Below, piece by piece: positions 55,272 to 61,886 of a DNA stretch of 64,000 nt. The notes below the pieces were generated by a model. That model saw only the letters and a program-made list of their open reading frames with translations. It made no database searches and was not told the DNA's origin. How positions within the stretch are numbered: the stretch's first letter is position 1; each line of letters opens with the position of its first letter. The position numbers were made by a program, and so were the translations under genes. This stretch comes from Sinorhizobium numidicum (GTDB lineage: Bacteria; Pseudomonadota; Alphaproteobacteria; Rhizobiales; Rhizobiaceae), in NCBI RefSeq assembly GCF_029892045.1, contig NZ_CP120367.1, forward strand, positions 1,240,001 to 1,304,000, read 5' to 3'.

Positions 55272-56288
55272 ATGAGGTACGTCACTCGCCGCTCCAAATT
55301 CAGCATCGTCGAAGCCGACGCGGATCAAATGTCCGAGCATTACGCAAAGACATTGTCTCCCGCCAAGGTCGAGCCACTGCGGTTGGGTGACCGCATCTCC
55401 GTCGAGGACAAGCATTATGCTGCAGGACGCTTCAGCATATGGAGCGGCAAGTGCCACTCCGGAATGAAGGTGGCTTTCTCCGAGCGGCCCGACGCCTACG
55501 CCTTCTACCTTCCGGTCTCGGGTGCGATGGAGATCGCTGCTGGCCGCACACAACTGTTGTCCACCCCTGGTACAGGCGTGGTGGGCGACATATCACGTTT
55601 TGAAAAGTTGACGCTCCATGCAGATCGCAGCCACATCGGCGTGGCCTTCGACAAGGCCGCGATGGTGAGCCATCTGAGCGAGCTGCTCGATTTTCCGGTG
55701 CTCGACAGAATCGATCTCTTTACGACCATCGGGACGAATTCGGGAATTGGCGCTCGCGTCGCATCAGTCGCAACTTTCCTGTGGAACTGCCTGGAGGCTG
55801 AGGATGGTGATAACGTGCCCCCGGCCGCGATCGAACGACTTTTCGAGGCGATGGTGATCATGATCCTGGAATCGGTGCCTCACAATTATACTTCGCGCCT
55901 GAAACGCTCGGCTTCGCCAGCCATGCCGCGCAACCTCAAGAGAGCGATCGAATATATGGTGGCTCACATGTCGCAGCCGCTGACCGTCAGCGACATAGCC
56001 CGGGAAGCGGGCACGAGCGTACGCTCATTGCAGACCGCCTTTCAGCAGTTCAAGGAGACCACGCCCTTGACCTACCTGCGCCAAATGCGCCTTGACGGCG
56101 TACGCAAGGCCCTGTCGGACGGCGCCAATTCGCTGCCGATCGCAGAGGTGGCACGGAACTGGGGGTTCTCCCATCTGGGGCGATTTTCCGCAGTTTACTA
56201 TAACGCCTTCGGAGAAACGCCATCCGAGACAGTCAAACTTCATTGCGGCAAAGCAGGTTCGACCACCAGAAGAAGGACTGAAAATTGA
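55272..56288 (+). CDS. AraC-family transcriptional regulator
   Basis: The 338-residue regulator has an N-terminal AraC_binding_2-type sensing domain (e.g. YAFYLPVSGAMEIAAG near residue 77). The C-terminal double HTH has LTVSDIAREAGTSVRSLQTAFQ near residue 237 and IAEVARNWGFSHLGRFSAVYYNAFGETPSE near residue 293, a typical AraC ending. Targets are unknown; no enzyme operon adjoins it on either side. Confidence 0.87.
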   Translation: MRYVTRRSKFSIVEADADQMSEHYAKTLSPAKVEPLRLGDRISVEDKHYAAGRFSIWSGKCHSGMKVAFSERPDAYAFYLPVSGAMEIAAGRTQLLSTPGTGVVGDISRFEKLTLHADRSHIGVAFDKAAMVSHLSELLDFPVLDRIDLFTTIGTNSGIGARVASVATFLWNCLEAEDGDNVPPAAIERLFEAMVIMILESVPHNYTSRLKRSASPAMPRNLKRAIEYMVAHMSQPLTVSDIAREAGTSVRSLQTAFQQFKETTPLTYLRQMRLDGVRKALSDGANSLPIAEVARNWGFSHLGRFSAVYYNAFGETPSETVKLHCGKAGSTTRRRTEN

Positions 56289-56419
56289 GTTCGGCGCCGC
56301 CCGCATGAAGTTTGCTACGCGATTTTCACAATGATAGCGCAAATCGGATAGAGCCGCCTCGTTATATAGTGTCTTGTGCGCTCAAGGCCGCGTATCATTC
56401 GCCCGTGGGTGTAGTGCAG

Positions 56420-56493
56420 CCTGGGGCAAACGCCCCAGGGAGCGTGCCACCGGTGAAGCCCCGGTGGCACGTCCCACTGGCCGTGACCGGCCA
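56420..56493. other. Three tandem perfect hairpins
   Basis: CCTGGGGC-AAAC-GCCCCAGG (56420-56439), CGTGCCACCGG-7-CCGGTGGCACG (56443-56471) and TGGCCG-TGAC-CGGCCA (56478-56493) follow each other within 74 bases. There is no T-run after them. They lie about 130 bases after the AraC gene and could be a structured RNA or a processing/termination site. The rest of the 56289-56904 gap holds only repeat copy 4. Confidence 0.55.
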
Positions 56494-56534
56494 CTGCCTA
56501 GTTCGTTAAATTGGTTGCGATTGAAGCATAAACC

Positions 56535-56597
56535 CATGCAGCAATTCAAAGCGCTACAGCGACCTTTGTGCGTCTGAAAAGACGCACGGCGCGGCGC
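56535..56597 (-). repeat. Palindromic intergenic repeat, copy 4 (reversed)
   Basis: CATGCAGCAATTCAAAGCGC, then TACAGCGACC and TGTGCGTCTGAAAAGACGCA, is the reverse complement of copies 1 and 3. It lacks the second inner hairpin. Confidence 0.82.
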
Positions 56598-56904
56598 TTC
56601 GGGAAGTGAGCGCACCCCCAAACCGGTCGATGAAAAGCCCTGAGCCGTGCAGCGCCTATGAACCGATGTCCCGATGCGGGACAAACGGGCGGCCATCAGA
56701 CAATAATCTGACTTGCAATCCCATCGTATCTATCCGTTGCCCGCGGATAATATCCGAAACACGCACGCTCTCATCCTCTTATTCGCTAAATAAGAAAAAC
56801 GTTAACCAGCGGCAGGCTAGCTGTCAGCGGCAATTCGACCTCCGAAGGTTTCAAGCCGATCGAGACCTCCGCGGCGGAGCGAAGATAAGTGTCGAGAACT
56901 GGAA

Positions 56905-58338
56905 GTGGTTATCAAAATCATGTGTCTCATTTTCGGGTTTGTCCGGAGGCAGATCGCCAGGCGAGTGACAGCCATGATCGCCGACCGCGGCGGCAATGTT
57001 GCCCTCACGGTGGCGCTCTGCATCGTGCCGATGATACTCGGCGTCGGTGCAGGCCTCGACTACACCCGCGCCTACAATATCCAGAATAAGATGCAGTCGG
57101 ATCTAGACGCCGCGCTCGTCGCCGCCATCAAGCAGATAGACGACTACGACGAAGAGAAGCTTGCCGCAAAAATAAAGGATTGGTTCGATGCCCAGGCTGA
57201 ACGACTGGATTCCAGCTACGACCTGACGGAAATCAAGGTCGACAAGGCCGGGCATACGATCCGGGCCTCTGCCAGCGGAACGGTGCCGACAACGCTGATG
57301 ACCTTGGCGGATATCAAGTCGGTTCCGGTCGGCGTCGTCAGCGCCATCGAGGGGCCGGCGACTTCATACCTCAACGTCTACATCGTCATCGACAAATCGC
57401 CGTCGATGCTGCTCGCGGCGACAAGCGAAGGGCAGGAGATGTTGCGCGCCGACAGGAATATAGGCTGTGAATTCGCCTGCCATGATACGATAGATCCGGT
57501 GCACAAGGACAGAGACAGCGCGAAAGCTATCCTGGCACCAACCTACTACGACTACATCAAGAATCTGGGGGTCAAGCTTCGAACCGATGTCGCTCTGGAG
57601 GCCGTCGAAGAGGTCCTCGACATGATCGACGAGGCCGATGAGAACCATTCGCGGATCAAGGTCGGCCTCTACACCCTTGGCGAGACAGTCTCGGAAGTCC
57701 TCACACCAACGACCTCAACCAGCACCGCGAGAAAAAAACTAAGCGACGACAGCAGCGGGCTTACGAGCGCGACCTCTATGGCGTCGACACGCTTCGACAC
57801 GGCGCTAAAAGCGCTAAGGAATCAAATAGGGCAAGCCGGCAAGGGCACCTCTGCGAGCGATCCGCTCAAGCTCGTCCTGCTGCTGACGGACGGCGTTCAG
57901 TCGGAGCGCGGTTGGGTCCTCGACGGGGTCGACTGGGCGTGCACCGAAACCTACAAGGATAAATGCATCCGACGCAAATTCGGGCCATACTGGGGCCGAG
58001 TTACACCGCTCAACCCGGATTGGTGCGGCTATCTCAAGGACAAGGACGCGACAGTCGCAGTATTGTACACCGAGTACCTCTCCATTCCGCTCGATTGGGG
58101 CTATAACGCGACCCTCGCCGACAGCATGAAAAACAGCAAGTGGGCTTCGACTTGGCGCGGCACGTTACAAACCGGCGTCAGCAATTCTATTAGCAGACAC
58201 GACTATATCCCGATCGCGCTGCAGGACTGCGCCTCCTCATCCGACCTCTTCATCTCCGCCGCTTCGGAAGACGAGATCACAGCCGGGCTTTCCACCCTCT
58301 TCAATCAATATCTGACTTCGGTCCGGCTCACCCAATGA
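56905..58338 (+). CDS. TadG-like pilus-associated protein with von Willebrand A domain
   Basis: The 477-residue protein has an N-terminal TadE/G helix (IADRGGNVALTVALCIVPMILGVGAGLDYTRA near residue 27). The vWA domain has a metal site beginning VYIVIDKSPSM (DxSxS, near residue 155) and LVLLLTDGVQS near 325. It is anchored in the inner membrane with the vWA domain outside. The start may be GTG at 56905 or ATG at 56920. Two TadE-like genes follow at once; no tadA/B/C genes are in the window. Confidence 0.82.
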   Translation: MVIKIMCLIFGFVRRQIARRVTAMIADRGGNVALTVALCIVPMILGVGAGLDYTRAYNIQNKMQSDLDAALVAAIKQIDDYDEEKLAAKIKDWFDAQAERLDSSYDLTEIKVDKAGHTIRASASGTVPTTLMTLADIKSVPVGVVSAIEGPATSYLNVYIVIDKSPSMLLAATSEGQEMLRADRNIGCEFACHDTIDPVHKDRDSAKAILAPTYYDYIKNLGVKLRTDVALEAVEEVLDMIDEADENHSRIKVGLYTLGETVSEVLTPTTSTSTARKKLSDDSSGLTSATSMASTRFDTALKALRNQIGQAGKGTSASDPLKLVLLLTDGVQSERGWVLDGVDWACTETYKDKCIRRKFGPYWGRVTPLNPDWCGYLKDKDATVAVLYTEYLSIPLDWGYNATLADSMKNSKWASTWRGTLQTGVSNSISRHDYIPIALQDCASSSDLFISAASEDEITAGLSTLFNQYLTSVRLTQ

Positions 58339-58865
58339 GGAGCCACCCGACCGTGACGCTTCTGCGTCGGCTGCTGCGCGACAGGACCGGCGTTGCCGCG
58401 ATCGAATTCGCTCTCCTGGCGCTGCCGCTGTTCATCCTTATCTTCGGCATTCTCGAAGTTGCCGCAATGTTCTTCATCGATTCAGCGCTGGATGCCTCTG
58501 TCCACAAGGCCTCGCGCCTGATCAGGACCGGCCAGGCGGCAAAGGGCAAAATGGGACTGGCCCAGTTCAAGACGGAGATCTGCGGGAATCTGCTCTATCT
58601 TCTTGATTGCAGGGAAAACTTGCTGGTGGCCGCCAGCACGCTCACCGACGCCTCTTCCTCAGGAGCCATGAGAGCCATCGGCAGCAGCGGAACCGTCTCG
58701 ATCAACGAAAATTTCGATATCGGCCACGGCAGCGACTACGTCATTGTTCAGGCCTTTCTTCCGTGGTCGCCGATCGTCAGCCTTTACTCGCTGTCAAGCC
58801 ACACGCTCGCCGACGGCAGCTATCTGCTCGGCGCCTCCGTATTGTTTCGCAACGAACCGTTTTGA
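58335..58865 (+). CDS. TadE-like pilus assembly protein
   Basis: The 176-residue protein has the TadE signature RDRTGVAAIEFALLALPLFILIFGILE near residue 15, containing the conserved Glu of pseudopilin-like processing. The rest is an extracytoplasmic domain. It overlaps the TadG-like gene by four bases and is followed after nine bases by a second TadE-like gene. Confidence 0.85.
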   Translation: MRSHPTVTLLRRLLRDRTGVAAIEFALLALPLFILIFGILEVAAMFFIDSALDASVHKASRLIRTGQAAKGKMGLAQFKTEICGNLLYLLDCRENLLVAASTLTDASSSGAMRAIGSSGTVSINENFDIGHGSDYVIVQAFLPWSPIVSLYSLSSHTLADGSYLLGASVLFRNEPF

Positions 58866-58874
58866 GGAGGCGGC

Positions 58875-59447
58875 ATGATATCCGCTCGGATGACAGCTAT
58901 TGCCGCACAGTTGCGACGCTTCGGCAGGAACCGCGACGGAGCGTCCGCGATCGAGTTCGCCTTTCTGTTGCCGCTCATGCTGCTGTTGCTTGCCGGGCTG
59001 GTTGATCTCGGACAGGGCCTCACCGTGCGAAGGAAGATCAGTCAGATCGCCTCCACCACCAGCGAGATCATCGCCATGCAAAGCAACTGGAACGATGCGA
59101 GCGTCACTACGATCCTGGCGGGGGTAAAGTCGATCCTCGAACCATATGTTTCCGGCGACCTGGCGATCGTCTTATGCGTCGTCGAGATCGATAAGAAAGG
59201 GTCGGCAACTGTCAATTGGTCGGCCGCCTATGGCACCACGGCTCTTGCCGCGGGGCAGGCCTCGTCCGTGGATATACCGAAGGAATTGCGAGAAGAGGGC
59301 GTGCAGATGGTTGTCACCCGCGTCCGATACAAGTTGGACACGATGTTCTCCGGTCTATTTGAAAGCTTCACCGGAGGTGGCGCCTATGAATATGACCAGC
59401 ACTTCTTCATTCGCCCGCGAAATGGCAACACGATCACTCTTGGCTAG
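58875..59447 (+). CDS. Second TadE-like pilus assembly protein
   Basis: The 190-residue protein has GASAIEFAFLLPLMLLLLAGLVDLGQ near residue 22, the TadE helix with its Glu, and an exported C-terminal domain ending RPRNGNTITLG. GAGGAGG precedes the start. It ends the TadG-TadE-TadE set; repeat copy 5 follows. Confidence 0.85.
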   Translation: MISARMTAIAAQLRRFGRNRDGASAIEFAFLLPLMLLLLAGLVDLGQGLTVRRKISQIASTTSEIIAMQSNWNDASVTTILAGVKSILEPYVSGDLAIVLCVVEIDKKGSATVNWSAAYGTTALAAGQASSVDIPKELREEGVQMVVTRVRYKLDTMFSGLFESFTGGGAYEYDQHFFIRPRNGNTITLG

Positions 59448-59486
59448 TTGCCGCGCATTGGCCACGGTTCAGACGCCAACCGCCGC

Positions 59487-59585
59487 TACAGCGCCATGCG
59501 CCTTTTCAGACGCACAAAAGCCGCTGTAGAATTGCTGCATGTTTTTGTCTCTGGATCGGCTCCGGTCTAAGGAAACATGCAGTAG
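59487..59585 (+). repeat. Palindromic intergenic repeat, copy 5 (full length)
   Basis: Same two-part layout as copy 3: TACAGCGCC, the GCGCCTTTTCAGACGC hairpin, CGCTGTAG, then CTGCATGTTTTT to CATGCAGTAG. It lies 39 bases after the second TadE-like gene. Confidence 0.83.
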
Positions 59586-59668
59586 ATTGCCCGCCAGCGT
59601 GAACATTCGCCGTGTCGAAACGTTTTCCTGCACTGCCTCACAACAGTTGGTCGTTGGAGGAAGACGCT

Positions 59669-59773
59669 ATGCGTCGCGATATGCAGCGTTTCATGATGAT
59701 CGAACTGATCGCGGTCATAGCCGCGCTCGCCATAGTGTCGGCAATAATGATCGTGACCTTGCTTCCGGGCTGA
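59669..59773 (+). CDS. 34-residue pseudopilin-N-terminus-like peptide
   Basis: The ATG follows GGAGG by eight bases. The peptide MRRDMQRFMMIELIAVIAAL continues into a helix and ends LLPG. The segment FMMIELIAVIAALAIVSAI resembles the FTLIELLVVIAILAI start of type IV pilins and pseudopilins, including Glu at position 5 after the cleavage point. The Gly normally before Phe is Arg here. No globular domain follows. It lies just after the TadG/TadE genes. Confidence 0.5.
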   Translation: MRRDMQRFMMIELIAVIAALAIVSAIMIVTLLPG

Positions 59774-60066
59774 GGTGCCGGCTGCGCCGCAGGAATAAGG
59801 AGCGCTTGGAGGCTTGCCGTCGCCGCCGGGAACGATTTTGATCGCTGCCTCGATGGGGCCGTGCGCGAGACTTGAGCGACGAAAAGACGGGTACCCGCTC
59901 CAGCCGGGGCATACGCCAGAAACGCGAAAGCGCGCTTGTTTGGGCCAAGCGCGCTAGGCGACCGATCTACGGCGGGATGCCGGCATCCTCGATCGAACAT
60001 AGCTAATATAACATCAAAGCGGAGGGCGGGCAAACGAAGCCGGGAAGGCCGCAAGATCCCGCGCGG

Positions 60067-60423
60067 TCAGGAAGGTACAACCGTCGTCCGCCTTTGCGCC
60101 TCGCGCATTGCACCGAACGAGGTGAGGCAGAGTTCTGCCCACAGGTCCTGCAACGCTTCGCTCACCGCCAACAAATCGCAGTCGACATCGGCAAGTTTCA
60201 TTTCTGAAGCCATGCGATCGACTGCGGAAGCGAGTTGCTCCGCAGTCCGATAAAGAGACTGTGCCTGCTGGACTGTGAAATCGGGCGCACCGACAACAGC
60301 CGAAAGCCGTCGGGCGAATATATTTGCCGCATCGCTTTGCTCGCGCAAGGTCGCGGCCCAGTCAAGTTCGTGCGTTCGACGCATTACCACCCCCGCAACG
60401 TCGGTATTCAATTGTAGACGCAT
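60067..60423 (-). CDS. Hypothetical helical protein
   Basis: The 118-residue soluble protein is all helix by composition, with LREQSDAANIFARRLSAVVG near residue 27 and a heptad-like QAQSLYRTAEQLASAVDRM near residue 53. No family is recognised. An internal ATG at 60384 has a G-rich stretch before it and may be the true start. It lies between repeat copy 6 and a gap of 293 bases without a gene. Confidence 0.55.
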   Translation of the reverse strand: MRLQLNTDVAGVVMRRTHELDWAATLREQSDAANIFARRLSAVVGAPDFTVQQAQSLYRTAEQLASAVDRMASEMKLADVDCDLLAVSEALQDLWAELCLTSFGAMREAQRRTTVVPS

Positions 60424-60464
60424 AGTAATGCAGCTTTAGAGCGATCGGAACTGACCCAAACGGG

Positions 60465-60562
60465 CTACTGCATGTTCCTTAAATCGGAGCTTTAAGAGTA
60501 ACAACAGGCAGCACTTCAAAGTGCTACAGCGATCTTTGTGCGTCAGAAAGGCCGCACGCGCT
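60465..60562 (-). repeat. Palindromic intergenic repeat, copy 6 (reversed, diverged)
   Basis: Reads CTACTGCATG, an AAATC/GAGCTTTAAG hairpin, GCACTTCAAAGTGCTACAGC, then TTTGTGCGTC and GCCGCACGCGC. It is the reverse of copies 3 and 5 with several changes, especially in the TGCGTC hairpin. Confidence 0.72.
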
Positions 60563-60690
60563 GTGGGACCGCGACATTGGTAAGATCGTTCGGGTCGAAG
60601 GTGGTGGAGCGCTTGCCACCCGGGCTCCTCTTTTCAGCGTGGTGGGCGGCGCCCCCAATGGCCTTTTCGTCGGAGACGGTTCTGAAAATC

Positions 60691-60951
60691 TCATTTGCGC
60701 TCGCGCCCATGCCGTTCGAGTAGCTGGACCGCCTCGGCTTGCATATCCAGGCACAAGCCCTGGTATTCGAGCATTACATCTTCCCGAGGTGGATTTTCTT
60801 TTCGCAGGTTTTCAAGCGTCATCGCGGCAATCGCATAGGCCTCGAAAAGCGCGTCCAGTTCGAGGGATTTAACGATGCGAAGCTGTTCTCGATGATGTGG
60901 CAGGGCCAGTGCCAGACGGGCTCTGCCATTGCGTACTAACGACATTGCCAT
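60691..60951 (-). CDS. Hypothetical helical protein under a stress-type promoter
   Basis: About 86 residues, soluble and helical (LRIVKSLELDALFEAYAIAAMTLENLRKE). No family is recognised. Three start codons lie close together (TTG at 60960, ATG at 60951 and 60945) and none has a strong ribosome site. An RpoE2-type promoter lies about 100 bases upstream on this strand, which supports expression. Confidence 0.48.
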   Translation of the reverse strand: MAMSLVRNGRARLALALPHHREQLRIVKSLELDALFEAYAIAAMTLENLRKENPPREDVMLEYQGLCLDMQAEAVQLLERHGRERK

Positions 60952-61046
60952 GGCTACCAATCGGCAGTGCCCGCCAGTTTGCGGACACTGCCTGTCACAG
61001 ATCGGGGAACGTGATTGCCGCTCCGGATGGATAAGCGACGCTTATT

Positions 61047-61072
61047 AATTCATAAGGCGCTAACATTGTTCC
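61047..61072 (-). promoter_or_regulatory. RpoE2/EcfG-type promoter, leftward
   Basis: On the minus strand: GGAAC, 19 bases, TT (AA before TT, so weaker than the others). It faces the gene at 60691-60951. Confidence 0.5.
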
Positions 61073-61156
61073 GCAGCGGAGGAAACATCGGACCCGTTCG
61101 GTACCTCAGCGCGAACATGGCTTTCGCGGTAACTGGAAAAGGATGCTTCGGTATGC

Positions 61157-61357
61157 TTAGGAAGGATTTTTCTTGTCGCCTGTGGCGCTCGGCGGATTTT
61201 CGTCGATCGTGTTTACGCCATCGGCATTGACATTCGTGTCCTCAATCCGGGTCGAATTGGCCGAGGGGAGCCGGTCGACATAAATATAGAATATTGCGCT
61301 GGCTATTATGATGATGGCGGCTCCGATCAGCGCTAGCCGCTCCCAAGTTCCGGTCAT
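61157..61357 (-). CDS. Small single-helix membrane protein under a stress-type promoter
   Basis: The 66-residue product has one helix at about residues 8-27 (LALIGAAIIIIASAIFYIYV) and a polar tail rich in Asn, Asp and Thr. GGAG lies eight bases before the ATG. An RpoE2-type promoter (61388-61412) ends about 30 bases upstream. No family is recognised. Confidence 0.62.
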   Translation of the reverse strand: MTGTWERLALIGAAIIIIASAIFYIYVDRLPSANSTRIEDTNVNADGVNTIDENPPSATGDKKNPS

Positions 61358-61387
61358 GTCGTCATCTCCGATCGGTCTTCATCAAAA

Positions 61388-61412
61388 ACCGCAGCGGAAT
61401 GCAAATGTTCCG
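61388..61412 (-). promoter_or_regulatory. RpoE2/EcfG-type promoter for the 66-residue protein
   Basis: On the minus strand: GGAAC, 18 bases, GG-TTTTT. The distance to the start codon (30 bases) is ideal. Confidence 0.7.
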
Positions 61413-61527
61413 GTTCCTCAGCTGACCTCTTATTGCCGGAGCTTTCTACACGGTTGGACGCTTCAGCAGTGAGGTGGCACGCACGGCAAGTGCTGATTAG
61501 GCTGAATGGTCGCTTCGGTCGTGTCGT

Positions 61528-61614
61528 TCAATACCAAAGCGCAAACATTGCGAAGAGGAACATCGCGACGACGAGGAGGATGACGATGGTGCTGACGATA
61601 TAGACAGAGCGCAT
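61528..61614 (-). CDS. 28-residue membrane peptide under a stress-type promoter
   Basis: MRSVYIVSTIVILLVVAMFL continues to FAMFALWY and is almost wholly one membrane helix. GGAGGGAGG lies three bases before the ATG, a very strong ribosome site. An RpoE2-type promoter (61642-61666) lies 28 bases upstream. Such tiny membrane proteins are missed by automated annotation. Confidence 0.6.
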   Translation of the reverse strand: MRSVYIVSTIVILLVVAMFLFAMFALWY

Positions 61615-61641
61615 AGGCCTCCCTCCGCTACGAAGTCGTCA

Positions 61642-61666
61642 AACCTCGTGGTCAGCCCTGTGTTCC
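61642..61666 (-). promoter_or_regulatory. RpoE2/EcfG-type promoter for the 28-residue peptide
   Basis: On the minus strand: GGAAC, 18 bases, GG-TT. It faces the short gene that starts at 61614. Confidence 0.68.
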
Positions 61667-61829
61667 GGTTTTTTCTGGCGCTCCCTACGTCCGACAGCCT
61701 CTCGTTTCGCATTGGAGGCGGCGCGCAAAGTCGGGTAGCGCCGCCAGCATTCTCGCGCACAGGGGGTTCTGGCTCCGGCATTGGCCATTCGCGGGTCCTT
61801 TTTTTGCGCCGTTTAGTTCTCGCCAATCA

Positions 61830-61855
61830 GGAACCTTGTCGCGCCAGCAGGAGTT
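61830..61855 (+). promoter_or_regulatory. RpoE2/EcfG-type promoter for the SDR-VKOR fusion
   Basis: GGAAC (61830-61834), 19 bases, AG-TT (61854-61855). It lies about 32 bases before the ATG of the fusion gene. Confidence 0.62.
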
Positions 61856-61886
61856 TGCAGAAGGGAATCAACCCTAAAGGGCCTCG

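Noticed and set aside
56606..56968. A 120-residue plus-strand frame before the TadG-like gene
   Set aside because: No ribosome site, no recognisable domain, biased composition, and it overlaps the TadG start.
59774..60066. Possible gene between the 34-residue peptide and the 118-residue protein
   Set aside because: No frame with a ribosome site or motif; a GGAAC near 59828 lacks TT at the right distance.
60524..60754. Frames on both strands between repeat copy 6 and the 86-residue gene
   Set aside because: The plus-strand reading RVEGGGALATRAPLF looked like a gene fragment, but I could not link it to a family and the start would lie in the repeat.
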